Notes under the pieces: model-generated
Told to the model about the DNA's origin: nothing
Seen by the model: only the letters and a program-made list of their open reading frames with translations
The model's database searches: none
Part shown: in pieces, positions 1 through 14,200 of the stretch
Layout: the number at the start of each line of letters is the position of its first letter
Numbering within the stretch: position 1 is the stretch's first letter
Translations under genes and position numbers: made by a program
NCBI GenBank assembly: GCA_028829895.1
Contig: CM054184.1
Coordinates: 27,787,701 to 27,851,700, forward strand
Direction of reading: 5' to 3'
Length of the DNA: 64,000 bases
From: Sinotaia quadrata
Taxonomy: Eukaryota; Mollusca; Gastropoda; Architaenioglossa; Viviparidae

Positions 1-965
1 ATAATTATAACATATTATCATAACCATCTCATACTGTGAACATACATACATCTTTGTAATTACTGAATAGCACATACACCTTTAAAGTGTGTACTAACTT
101 TTCTATCTCGATGTGCTAGTGACCTCTTCCAACGAACTCCACAGCAAGCACACTTGGTACAGTTATTATACATTCTGATTATAAACAATAAATGTAGGGA
201 ACAATCCTGTTAAACAGATTTATGTATTAACACATTAAATGGATGAAATATAGGCCACTACTTTAGTAAGTCCTTACATTTTATCTACTTTTATCAATAT
301 TCAATGTATGTTGGAGTTTCAATGAAAGTGGTAAGAGATGTACTGTATAATGTTAATAAGCAAACCACTTCCATGTCTATATGCAGTTAGGTTTTTAAAC
401 ATGGACACACTTGACAGTGTTTTTGGAGCTCTCATGCCAAGTGCATGAGTCCTTAAGACAATTGCCAACAAGGCACAGGATAGTGGTGTTATTTCGTGAA
501 GATAAAACCAAATCTGTGAATTTACACAAATTAGGCAAAAGTTATAGAGCAGCACCTTGCTTACACAGGGACTAGCACGCTGCATATGAATGCACTTCCA
601 ACCAAAACTGCTTTTTCTTTTCATGGATGCTAACTTCCTCAATGTTCAAAATGAACAATGGTTTAATAGGGAAACATACCAAATCATTAATTTACCTAAA
701 ACCAGTTGAAAATTATACATATATTACATAACAAAATATTTTTTACCAAATAAATTTTAATAAATTTGCCATTTCATCATAGTACAGTTGACATTTCAAC
801 TAAATTAGATGCAGATCAAATTGTATAGTTACTTAATATATGTACAGATAAATATAAACAAAAAAGACTTCTGCCTAATAGCAAGAATACATTAAATCAA
901 AATAATTACATGATTTGGAAGTTCAGTTTTTATCATGTGACTTCTGAATCTAATTAATCCAAATA

Positions 966-1122
966 GTTTAAAATCACTTAGTGGCAGTCAAGCGTATAAA
1001 AGCTTTATAGTACAAATAAATCACCCAGTTAGTCTGTATAAAATTTTTATGGTACAAATAAATCACCCAGTGAAAGTCTGGTGGATAAAAGTTTATAGTA
1101 CAAATAAATCACTCAGTGCCAA
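966..1122. repeat. Tandem repeat, about 55 bp x 3
   Basis: Three imperfect copies share the core tacaaataaatcacccagt (seen near 1010, 1053 and 1099), each preceded by an AT-rich stretch ending in tataaaa plus tttatrgta. The unit is about 45-58 bp. No coding potential. Confidence 0.75.
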
Positions 1123-1235
1123 AGAAACATTACACATGAGCAATAAGCAAAGTAAAAACTTCTCAAGCAATCCATTACAAAATGCACTTGGATACTTAAT
1201 ACCTACATAAAACTGAATAGCAAGTGCCAATCATG

Positions 1236-1237
1236 CG

Positions 1238-1269
<32 letters not shown>
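1236..1269. repeat. CA dinucleotide microsatellite
   Basis: A GCAC/CA run of about 34 bp, nearly pure (CA)n. Confidence 0.9.
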
Positions 1270-1932
1270 TTTGAAATACTGTTGACTGTTATTTATCATA
1301 AACTTGCATTTATCCAAAAAGAGCTACTGGAACTAAACAAAATTAACTGCCATAATACAAAATTATTAACTGCCATAATAAACTGCTATAAAGTTCATCC
1401 TGTCAGGAAAAAATTAGTCATAAAGAAGAAAATTTGTTTTAACAAGCAGCAATAACTTTCAATTTTGGCAGTCTTTGACAAAAATACATATCATCATTTA
1501 AAAATATATGTTTATTAGGTTAGATTTCACATAAAATGTGAACCTGCAGATAAAGTCTGAGCAATATGGTTCTAGGAACTTCTGATATAAAAAGTTTTCT
1601 ATATTCTTAACTAATGTTTATATCTGTAAAACATTATCAAACACATATATTAATTTCTTAATAGGTTAAAAAGTAGAAGCGATTTTCCATAACCATATTT
1701 TAAACAAAACCAAAAAAATGATGATAGAAATGTAATAATGACCAAATATAGACCAAGTAGAAATTGTATATTATTTTCATTTAAAATACAAAGATGTCCC
1801 AACTTGTAAAAATACTTCAGTGGTTCTTCTCTGCTCACCCAAATTCATGGCATATATAATAAATGAAGTACTTAAGATATTAATTCATATGAATTATTAT
1901 AATTTAATGATTACTTGAAAATATATTCACTT

Positions 1933-1938
1933 TTTATT
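1933..1938 (-). terminator. Candidate poly(A) signal of the Pil1-like gene
   Basis: TTTATT on the plus strand reads AATAAA on the minus strand, about 80 bases downstream of the minus-strand stop codon at 2020-2022. It is the first canonical hexamer after that stop. Other hexamers lie farther out, so the cleavage site is not certain. Confidence 0.45.
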
Positions 1939-2019
1939 ACAATGACGATATCCAGTAAACAAGCACATAGGAAAGACTCAGACACACACAAGCACTATAA
2001 CTGCTGCACTTATGTCACT

Positions 2020-2291
2020 TCATATCTTTGCACCACCCATAGCTCCTGTTAAGTCTTCATAATCACTGTCCCAGTCAGGGTCAATGTCCACAATTGTTCG
2101 ACTCCCCGTTTCTGATGATAGATGAGTGGTGCTAAGAGCACTGGTGGTAGCAGTGTTGGTGGAAGAGGTATCATTGTGTTGCAACAATGAGGCATTTTCA
2201 CTGCTGTTTAATATAGGACAGTATGATGTGTTGCAGGAACTACCTGTGTTAGCAATGATGTCATCATGTGTGTAGGGTGGTGGAGGTTCAA
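2020..2291 (-). CDS. Pil1-like gene, terminal coding exon 10
   Basis: Residues 256-345 plus TGA. The acceptor is TTTCCACAG. It encodes EPPPPY (a PPxY motif), a Ser/Thr/Asn-rich low-complexity linker, then the acidic stretch DIDPDWDSDYEDL. The family core is not expected to include this tail. An internal GGTAGT could serve as a donor, but no following exon is needed because a stop and a poly(A) signal follow. Confidence 0.82.
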
Positions 2292-5200
2292 CTGTGGAAA
2301 ATATTTAATGGTAAGGTAGCCATTATATTAATGATTAAAAAAAAAAATTACTCACACACACAAAACCAACCAACCAACAAACAAACACACACACACACAG
2401 AGTTTCTAGTAAAATTACTTTTGCTGGATAATTGGTTCTACAGCCTTTGAAATTTCTTGTTTCATTTTTTAACCTACCAATATATATATACTGTGTGTGT
2501 GTGTGTGTGGCTATAAATTAAAAAATCTGTGCAAGTATCTATTTTGACATATTTTTAAGCATTTCCATGATGTAAGAAAATGAATTTTGCAAAGGAGGTG
2601 GGTGGTGATTATTCTTGACACTGTCCAATGTGCATTCCTTTAAGATGCTGAAGTAGACATCAGCAGTTCTTTTTAAAAGATAAACTTTGTAAACAGGTTT
2701 ATTAAATTTAACAGAAATTTATGAATTTCTACTGGAAATAGTTCTGTATAAAATATGAGTCAGTTACTCATGTCACTAAGTACTACCAGTTGTTTTCAAG
2801 CTTGGTTCACCATTCTTTACATTTCCCCCTGACTGCTTTAAGATTTTTAAATTCTGTTACATTTCTTCATTTTTAATTAATTCTTTTATTATTAAATAAT
2901 AGTAATAAATTTTAATTTGTCTTGTAATATTTTTTAACGAATTTTAGGTTAAATACTTTTCCTTATTAAAAGCTAAAATAATATATAAAATTGTAAAGAG
3001 TAGATTATTAAAATGTCAATTTACTTTACAATTCATATTCTGTTTTTAAAACAGACAGCAAAAACTCAGGAAAGAGGCTTTAATTTGGGAAATTATATCA
3101 CTCTAGGGTTAATGTTCATTTTGCTCTGTGTGCTGGTTCACAACTGTTTATAAAACAGTTCAGAATAGTTGTAGAGTTTAAAAACTTTTATGACTTCTTA
3201 ATTCAAAATTTGTATAATATATTTTGTATTTAAATTCCATAAAACAAGTACACTGTGATCAGAGAAAATTAATAAAAGTTTTGCAATTTCTGAGTACTGG
3301 TCACATTATTGTTCATATGGTTGGCACAATTTTTTAATCTTACAAAGTGATTTGTACACATTAATTATTTTATATCTTTGGTCCTCTACAAACAGATCAA
3401 TGTCAAATAATGTTGGTCAAAGATCTGTCTGACTTCAAATGACAAATTTTGGGAGTAGGAAAAGGCCAAGAGCAACTAATTTTTTAAAATATCAATTTGA
3501 ACATCATATCATATTCTAGTTTTGGTCTATCTCTCTCTCTCCTCGTACTAAATGGATTAAAGTCAGCAATATACCAAATAGTCAGTCTTAAACTGACTAT
3601 AATGCTCTGTTTGTATTACAGCTCTTCTCAAGTGAGCATAACTGAATTCACATGCTCTAACAACAGAAAAGATAAATCAAGTAATAATCAGTAATAATTC
3701 CTATTGTCCATATGATACACCTATCCTAGAGTCTCTGTTTAGAAAAGTCTAGATGGAGCAAATAATAGGCAGTTATGATTCCCATTACCACTTAACATTA
3801 ATAATATGCCTGCTCTGTGGGTCTTTGTTTAGAACTGGCAAAATGAATCAAGTAATAGGCAGTTATGATTCCCATTACCACTTAACATTAATAATATGCC
3901 TGCTCTGTGGGTCTTTGTTTAGAACTGGCAAAATGAATCAAGTAATAGGCAGTTATGATTGCCATTATTACCTAACATAATGATATGCCTGTCTTAATGT
4001 CTTTGTTTAGAAGAACATCAGTTGGTTGATAAATAAAGGTTTTTAGTTCAATTTTAATATCTTAATGATATGCTGATTTCTCAAATAAGAAAAGCAAAAA
4101 GAACACGAAGAAAAAATTATTCAATGGTCAAGCTGCTGTAGTTAAGTATTTACCAGGAGAAAATGGAAACTAGAAATTGATCAACAAACATCCAACCAGA
4201 AAAAAAATGGCAAATATCAAAACAATCTGAAAATATTCTTAGAAATTTAAGCATGACAGTATCCAGCAAAAAACTCTCAAACAATTATTTTTGCAATTAA
4301 CAAAACAAATAAAAAAGAATAACAAATCTGATGTTACCATAGTGATGAGAGAGGGACTGCAGTTCATATTTGTGATGTCTAAACTGTCGCACCTTTTCTT
4401 TTGCCTGCAACACATAGTGTCTTGTTGCACCAGACCCTAAAAGACCCAGAATGTCAGAAAACAATAGTAAGAATACTGAATTTTGTTTCTTTAAAAATAA
4501 ATAATCGCAAAGGTACAAAGTTGTATGATTGCTAACTTTGTTTCTTGTGCAATGCTGAAAAATATGAACAATGGGTAGGGATGCATAGATGTGGCAGAGA
4601 ATAAAAACTATGTACTTACAGTACATTTAGTAACTACTGAATGTAAATATAATCTATCAAATTGTGAGTTTATGTATTATATATTAGCATGTCTGAGCAT
4701 TCATGTGTGTGTATTAAATTCATAATGAAATCCCACAATTTATTAGTAAATCATTAGGTGAGTAGATAAATGTGACATTTGGCAAATTCCCACAATTTAT
4801 TAGTAAATCATTAGGTGAGTAGATAAATGTGACATTTGGCAAATTCCCATTCCTTTAATTCGGCAGTTAGTGAGTTATATGTAAATTCACTTGATAAATC
4901 AATAAATACCAGTATGTAAATCCATCACTGTTTTAATAAAAAAATAAGCACTAATATCAAATCCACTACTAGAGTGTTGGTAAGACAACAATTATTTCTT
5001 TTAAAACAATCTAAAATTAATCTCTGGCTGTAATCTTGCAACAACCAAACAAGATATTTGATCAGTAATTGGAAAATTTTAAATAGCCACTCTGAATTCT
5101 CTGCTTATAATCTTGCAAATAACGAGTATTTGTGTTACAACACCAACTGATTGGTACCTGGAAATTCTAGCTAAATTCTATGCTTGTAATCTTGCAATAA

Positions 5201-8200
5201 TGAGGTATTTGTGTTACAACATCAATTGATTGGTACCTGGAAATTCTAGCTAAATTCTATGCTTGTAATCTTGCAATAACAAGATTTTGTGTTATAAACT
5301 GATCAGTACCTGGAAATTTCTAATTAAACGGTCATCCTGAATACCATCATCACAGCAAGAATTGCTTTAATTTTCAATATATTTTGTTTTTGATGAAAAG
5401 TGCATTTGATTTCAACACTGCCTCTGTTCCTTATGAAAAATTATTAGAACCTGAGAGTTTTGATGCTATTCATTAGCATGCTCATTTAGTCTGGACATCA
5501 TTTCTAAGCAAGCCCATTTAGTCTGGACATCATTCCTAAGCAAGCCCATTCAGTCTGGACATCATTCCTAAGCAAGTCCATTTAATCTGGATACCAATAT
5601 TATAAAATTTTTAAAACTCTTCTGACTTTAATTTTTTTGACACCTTTCTGGTTTGTTCATGTGTTACAGAAAAATCATTAAATCTTTTTATTTTTAGTCA
5701 CTTAAAAAGAAAAAGAAAAAATTTCCTTCACTTCCTTTCCCAGCAAATCTTTGCCCATCTACAATGAGCTCTTTTAAAATGTAAGAACATGAGGTTAAAT
5801 GTGATCATGTGAAAACTATTGTTCTAAACAGGCCAACAGTTTTATCTGTTTTTATCTTTTTATGGAAAATTTAAATCCTGTACCTGCACTAATGGACTAA
5901 TGAACCCTGATATGACTGGATGATTAAATCAATTTTCTTTTGCTGACCGGTCAATAATTAAATCATCTTCAGTGATGAGTTTATGATGCTGTACTGTTCC
6001 AAGTAAAAAGATGCAAGCCCACAGTAATGCTAGAGTCTAAAAGCTATGATTAATTTTACATCTGCCTATTTAAAAAATTGATTCTGGTGGAACTGGACGC
6101 TGAACAAAAATAACTAATCAATCAATTTTAATTAAGTTTTATCTAAAATACTTAACTTACTAGTATAACATCATAAGTGGTCAGTATTGTTAGCCATTAT
6201 GACCTCATCTGACCAAAATATAATGTAATTGAAAATAAAAAAATCATGAAAACAGAAAATTCATTACAAATATATACAGAAATTACCTGTGTATTTGATG
6301 TCATCCAAATCATGAGTGTGAACATCTGGCAAAAAGTTGACTACTTGCTGGAACACAACAAAGGTCAAAAAATGGTATATATTTATTAAAGTATTACACA
6401 AATATTAATTGAGTTTGGTGCAGGTACACCCACCTATCAATTCAGGATTTATTATATTAGTAAAGAGTAATGTCCCTTATCCTTCCATAGAGCAAAAGTA
6501 TGTGAGCAGCCCAGAAATAATATGCTGTATTTAATGTTGTCAAGTTAGCTAAATTGTCAGCAAAATATATGCATAGTGTTAAAATTGTAACCAACACTTA
6601 AAAATATGGAGCATTTTGTTGTGTTTTTAATTTTAAATTCAGTTCTTTCTGTAAGAATTGTATATAGAGGCATTACCAAAATATTAATTCTTAGTGAAAC
6701 TGTGAGTTCTTGATGATTTTATGTTTAAATGGAAAACATATGCAGTTTATTATGAGGGACTCATATTGTTAGTGATCCTTATAGGTGTTATAGTAATGCA
6801 AACAAAAGCTTAACAATACTTTAAATGTATCCTAAGGCTCGTATTCATTGATACCACAATTTCAATTCAATCTTAAGTAGCCAGTGAAGAACTTCTCGTT
6901 TACTGAAGCTCATATTCTCAGAAATACTATGAGCTCTCGATCTCTGTGAGAGAAAAACATGAAGCAGAGTGCTATGCTGAGGATCATATTCTTAGATATA
7001 CTGTGTGGCAGAGTAAATTTGCCTATCCCTATTTATAAACTTAATTGATATAAATTGTTAAATGTCAAAGTAACCTGACCTTGGGTACTCCTTATGATGG
7101 TAATTTTTATGGTGCTAGTAATTTGTTCAACACTACAAATTAACAGCACCCGCATATCCGCCAAGTGAGAGAGACAACTGGTGTCTTCTGGAGATTTATT
7201 AACATAAATTAAGATTCTTATCACTTGTAATTAGTTATGGATGATTAAATAAAAATAATAATCATAACCAATAACTAGTGTGGCATCAGCAAAACGTTTT
7301 GAGTTCCCAGTGATCTTAAACTGATCTTAAAGAGAAAAACTTGAAGCAGTTTGCTTTGTTGAGGCTCATATTCTTGGATATACTATGAGCTCTCAATGAT
7401 CTCATACTGCAAGAGAAAAACTCAAAGCAGTTTGCTCTGTTGAGGTTCATATTCTTAGATATACTATGAGCTCTCAATGATCTCATACTGCAAGAGAAAA
7501 ACTCAAAGCAGTATGCATAGACTCATGTCAACAGACCTGCTGGTTATTAATTTGTAGTGTTGAACACATTACTGGCACCATAAGCATAATTTTAATGAAT
7601 CTACTTCTTCTCTAAATCTGATACTGATCTCATGCTACTTAACCATTAGGAATGCGCTCTATTTCACACAGTAGCCAATGGTGTGCATCTAGTGACTTAC
7701 TATTAGTTATGATCTTTATATACAACACAAACTTTTATTTTTTAATATGATCAATCATTACATAAACTAAACTTCACCTACAGAATTTCATCACACAGAT
7801 TGCAGTTCACCATGTCACTATCTAATCACTTGGCATGACTCCAGACGATGTCTTGCCGATATTAAAAATATTACAACATTATTATTTAATTTATTGACAT
7901 TAATATACTGACAAGTTTGTTTACTGAAGTCTTAAGACTCTTATTAACATGCTACACATGTTAATACAAGCAAAAGGAAGGGTGCAAGTTATGGTGATCC
8001 ATGTTGTCCATAATTAGATCTAGGTATAATGGCTGCTTACTGTGTGAGCCTACCCATGGCAGGTGTCATCAAATAAAGTCTCCTAAGGAGATTTTATTTT
8101 AAAACAAATTCTCCGATGGATATTTTGTTTTAAAATAAAAGCTCCTAATTAAAATATAACACCTCTTAATCATATTAACAACGCACTGCAAAAGGCTACA

Positions 8201-11200
8201 AGGCTCTGCAGTAAGACGTCATGAAACCGGATGAAGTAGCCAATATTGAGCGCTGCGCTCTGGCTCTCTGCTGATGGGGTGAGGCTTAGTTTAATTGCAC
8301 TCAAAATAATTCTCAAACAACTTGAAGGAAGCAGTCCAGAACAAAGAACTATGGAATAGCTCGACCTATAAAATTGAAGCTACAATATAAATTTAATTGA
8401 TTAAAGTCTGAATCTTTTTCCCCCATAGGTGAATTTATTTTGTGGTAGATTTATTGTACATCCATGGGTGATTTTATTTTCAATCTGAGATAATCCATTT
8501 TCTCCTCAGAGATTTTATTTTAAAATGAATCCACTATAGGGAGACTCTGTTTGGGGGAGGAATTTATTTTCCAACACTGGCACGATTTAGCAGGCCAAAA
8601 TCCTCATGCATAATGCAAGTGTGACCAGAGGGGGAGTGAATGGAGCCATCAGTGTCAGTTCTCTCATCTAAAGCATGAGTGGACTGCTCTCCCTGTCAGT
8701 TTTTTTTGCAACCCCTTTGCATTACCCATTTTTGTGCCTCATCCTCAGCTGTGCAGTGCCCTAGCTGGTGTATAGACATATCAGCCACATTATCACTGGT
8801 AACCGTTCACAATTTTACTACCCGGGTATTAGCACGGCAACGGGTACCTGGGAACCACCATAAAGCTTTAAAAAATGTTACTTCTATGTATAAAACACCC
8901 TGACTTTGACATACAAAACATTTACTGCTTCATATAAAACACCCTGACTTTGACATACAAAACATTTACTGCTTCATATAAAACACCCTGACTTTGACAT
9001 ACAAAACATTTACTGCTTCATATAAAACAAACCCTACTTCCTGACTTTGAATAAAAACATTTTTTAAAACGGCATACATTACATTAGAGATTTTATATTA
9101 TGAATAATGATTTATTGCTTGAAATTTGTTATAATTTGGGAGGGTACACGCTGGTCTAAAAATAAGGCTACAGGAATTAATTTCACCAGAACATATATCA
9201 AATTCTGAACATCAAATAGATGTGCATTAGACATCACATTACCTAAATATACCAAGTAACTAGAGCATATGCCATCATATGATGGGTAGAAAATTAAAAT
9301 GAACACATTGCTAGGAAGAGAAATGAAATGTTTCTTGGAAGGCTTGATTATAAGTCACACTGCAAGTAAAAATTTGAGCATCATTTAGCAAATGACCTTT
9401 ACCACTGGATTTTTTTATGAGCACTTTGATGTCTCTGTTTTGTGAAAGCCACAATGCAAAAAAGCTGGCCATGTGAAAATACATGCTCAATCAAAAAAAT
9501 CCCACGTTTGCTTATAAGTCACAGTGCAAGTAAAAATGTGAGCATCATTTAGCAAATTACCTTGACCATTAGGTTTTTTTTTTAATGAGTACTTTAAAGT
9601 TATCTCTAGTTTGTGAATGTGACAATACAACATAAAGCTGGTCATTTGAAAATACCGACTTACTCAAAAAAAATTCCCACAAGTTTAATTATAAGTCACA
9701 CTGTGAGTGAAAATTTGAGCATTATTTAGCAAATTACCGTGACCATAAGTAATTTTATCAGCTTGCTCACAAAACTCCCACATGCTTGAAGGTCAAGAAC
9801 ATTTTAGCGTTTTGCAAAGACAGATACACAGAATTGGATAAATGGGTTAAAATTGAGGCATTCAAGAGGAATGCTTAATGGCTATATAGTGATGAATGGT
9901 TTTAAAATCAAGGTATTTGAGAGAAATGCCTAATGGCTATAAAACAATGAATGGGTTAAAATAGAGGCATACAAGAAGAATGCACTGTGACTATATAGCA
10001 ATGAATGAGTTAAACTAAAAATTAAAGAAGAATGCAGAGTGACCATAAAATAAAAAATATACACATTAGCAGCACACAATACAAATATGTTAAGTAATGA
10101 ATGGATTAACTGAAACACTAGAAGAATGCATAATGGCCGTACAATTTTTAAAATATACAAATTTACTATGTTGGTTTAATTGTTTACTTTGTTTTTTTAC
10201 TCACTGCTTATATCACCAAGACAAACATCAAGAGATATTTTAACAGGATAAAATTTCTGATAAAATATGTTCTTTAAAGTATATATATATTTATATCAGC
10301 TGAATAAATAAATTTGTAAAATTATAAAGGCATAGATGTTATTAGTCACTATATGTTATCTCTTAGAATTTCTACTTTGTTCACTCCCATCCTGTGAAAG
10401 TTTCTACCATCATTTCAAAAGGGCTAATACAGCAGCTTTAAATATGTTCTGTATAATGACAAGAAGACTAGGATGTTCTGTTAATATTAATTACAATGAT
10501 GCTCTTTTGTTTCATTTTAAATTTTTTAAAGAAAATTAGCAACAACATAAAAACAAGTAATGACAAAAGCAAATAACATATAAGCAAACAACATAAAAGC
10601 ATTTAGCAACACAAAAACAAGCAATAGTACAAAAAAATAAACAACAACACAGCAAACAGCAACACAAAAGGAAATCAACAACATCAAGCAGCAACATACA
10701 ATGAATGCAATAAAATAATTCAAGGAAGCAGTGATAAGATAGGAAACAATAATGCAAAGCAAATAATGACCATAAGCATGACACAAGCAAGGAAAATTCC
10801 CCATCTACAACATCCCCACGCTTAAGACTATACTTGCTCGACAAGTTAGTTACAAAAATATAAATTTTCTATTTACAACAGAGCTTCCACTGCACCATTC
10901 ACTAATGAATGTGACTCAGTCGGTATGACACAAGCAAGCAATGAACATAAGCATGACACAAGCAAGCAATGACCATAGGTGTGACAAAGTAAGCAATTAT
11001 CAGAATAGCAATGACATAAAAGCAAATGATGACAAAGCAACATTACCTTCTGGGCCTCAAAAATGATGGAACACTTCTTGCCAAAGTCAGCATAAGCCTC
11101 AGATACATTCAAGAGTCCTCCTTTCATGCGTATCAGTTTCACTGCTTCATTTTCTCGGATTCGATCAGCAACTGTAGATAGGAACAAAACAATAATTATA

Positions 11201-14200
11201 CTGCAAATTCCATCAGCCACTGCAGACAGTAAGCAAACCTATAATTATACTGAAAATTCCATCAGCCACTGCAGACATTAAGCAAACCTATAATTATACT
11301 GAAAATTCCATCAGTCACTGTAGATAGCAAACAAAACTACAATTATACTGAAACGTGCAAACATTTTTTACAATAAGGTTTTATTGATTCATTACCTAAA
11401 TGCACAAGTATACATGATACTATAATATATTACAACTAATTCAATTATACCCAACGAAATATACACAGGTAATATAAATTGATTATACAGCTTCAGCAAG
11501 CAATCCTTATAGATTTGTTTTAAGCAACAACCCAACAGTCAATGAACCAACAACTCATGACTACTCGTGTTCAAAGGAAAAGAACTTACAGTTATACACT
11601 AATCATCATTTTATATGCTGTATATGTACTTTACGAATGTGATTAAAAATATTTTATTTAATTTTGTTTAAAACATTTTAAACAAAACAGTTAACTATTA
11701 TACAATAAAACTGTGGGTCATATTATTCAGCATTTTAATCCCATATCATCTTGCTTAGTAATTCTAAGTTGTGTATTTTTTAAAAGTTTTAACCACTTAT
11801 TGGTATATTTTAAGTTATCTTCAACAATGGTGTGAATTCCTGCCATCTTTCAGTTATTTAATCTTTGTTATCTCTTCCACCACCATTGAGGGATTACAGT
11901 AGTTTTTATTTCTATCCCAAAATATTCCTTTAAAATAATATACTGCATGTGAAGCAAGAATTATAAGCAGATTGCCAAGTCTCGAGTTTCATTCAAAGCT
12001 AGACTGTGAATAAAGTATGAAACAAATGAACAGCTAAACCATGTGACCACCATCTTTCACTGTCAATCTTTGCTATTGTATTGCTATATTTTTTGAGTAA
12101 TTTAAATGATAAATAAACAATTACTATCCAATCAAATAAACACTTGAACTTATTTGTTACCAACAGAGAACAAACAAAAGCAAGTAAATTGTATCTGTCA
12201 TCAATGTATATGGCTATTTATTTATGTGCATTTTTTTTTCATTTGAAAACTTTGTGGTAGAAAAATGGACTAACCTTGTCACATAATGGCTTATGTAGCC
12301 CAGACCCACCCTCCTCTAAAATTAGGCTACATGCAAACCTACCTTCTAGAACTGCTGACCAATATCCCTGTTTGGAAACAAACCTGAATGTTCCAGACAC
12401 TCCAATCAGAGTGTCGCACAAATAAATGTACTAGAAACTCACTTAATATTCTCAGTCAAATGCAAGCTGACTGCTGAGACAACTCATATTTTGGCTCATG
12501 GTGTTAATAAAGTATAACCATACTTCTAATTGTATCGCTGGTTACCAACACAGAAGGAAACCATCTTCTGTATATATTACTACCAAAGGTATGTTGTTTT
12601 GCTTATGTAATTAAATATTATATCTATGTTCATTTAACCATAACTATGTTTTATACGGTTATAGTTCACTTATGATATTAAAATGTATGATGACTACTTA
12701 AGTAAGAGTGTTCTGTCAGAGAACACGAGGATGAATTTTTAGCCCACGTGTATTTACTGGCAGATCTGCAATTTATCTGAGATGCTGAATTTGATGAGCT
12801 ACAAAGCAATGCCAGAACAGAACCACATTAACTTGGTTGTTGAATTTGCCAAGCTGCAAAGCAGACCAGAGTGGAACAACCCAAGGGCCAGAGATACAGT
12901 TTCGCAGACCATATGTACAACTGCACATATATAGTTTCACTGGGACCCTAGATGATACGACAGGCAACCCTTAAGCTAAGTGATTTTAAAACCAACAAGA
13001 TGAACAGCTTCAGTCAAAATTAAGTCAAATTCACTTGAACTGTAATCAAAGTATTATAGAGTTCATTAAGAAATATTCAGTGTTTTCTTATAAACTCAAT
13101 TATATTTCACTCATATGAATGAACCAAATAACTACCTTGGTGCCATAGGACTCAAACAAACTTTCTCTTATAACACCACATGGTTGTGATTATGAACTAT
13201 ACCTATTTATAAACTCTAATTGTAACTGCTTTACTAGGTGTAACCATGCTGTCTCATGTTATTTCTTGCTGAATATATTTATTGTTGATACACAGACCAC
13301 TCATATTAGCATGAATCACCTTATGTGTTGTAGTCTGTCACCTTCATTACTTACTATACCTGCCTGTATGGATCAGGAGGCTCAAGTTATCTTCTATATG
13401 CATCACTCTTCTATTCTACATTATCTAACGTAATCTTTCTAATATGTGTGGCCAGCCTAGAAGGTGTGTTTTAGGGATTAGCCTATACTTACAGGTGACC
13501 AGGGTGGTGGAGAATTAAAATCTTGCCCATCTCCCAGCAAAACATCATAAATCTACAAGTTAAAAACCAACAACAGCAAATTTCATGACATTCACAATCA
13601 CTGCCACTAATCCCTTTTAAACAAAAATATTGTAGATATGTGAATTAGACAACAATTAAAAAAAAACTTAACTAATATTACGATAATAAAAAATGTATTA
13701 AATATGAGAGATAACGAACCTTCCAGTTGTGCAAGATCCTTGGCCCTTTCAGCCTGAGCCAAACGACTTTCTAAAATCTTCAACTCAGCTTCTGATGCTT
13801 TCTGCAATGGTACCACTTTCAGGATAAGAAAACTCATTCATCAAGAGCACAACTTTCAAGATAACTCATTCATCAAGAGTACAACTTTCAGGATGTGATA
13901 ACTTATTCATCAAGAGCAGGGGTCTCCAAACTTTTCAGCCCGAGGGTCGCATTAACTATCAAACAGCAGTTCGGGGGTCGACTATACACTCGAGGTCCAA
14001 ATAAAAAAAGAATCAAAACATGGATGTTGTTTTTAATTATTTATTTAATATTATTTTATTCAGTTATTATTTAATAACACATTGATACACTACATATGAA
14101 CACCTGTATTAGTGGGAATGGTGAAATTGTTTCCTGGATGCTAAAATAGCAGACATTTCTGGCTTTAGATTTGATGTCCCTAACATCAAATAGTGACCTG

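Larger units (their letters stand above)
1..1932. other. 3' flank of the Pil1-like gene; no gene seen
   Basis: AT-rich DNA beyond the 3' end of the minus-strand gene. I see no coding exon here. It holds a three-copy repeat, a CA microsatellite and a short duplicated motif (aactgccataata, near 1346-1382). Part of it could be longer 3' UTR if polyadenylation is not at the first signal. Confidence 0.6.

Noticed and set aside
3753..3980. Plus-strand open frame with 30-residue repeats
   Set aside because: It is the translation of a 90-bp non-coding intronic repeat in one frame; no exon signals or known domain.
10526..10844. Minus-strand frames rich in Cys, Leu and Phe resembling membrane segments
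   Set aside because: Translation of the CA/AA-rich intron array next to exon 7; low-complexity composition explains the hydrophobicity.
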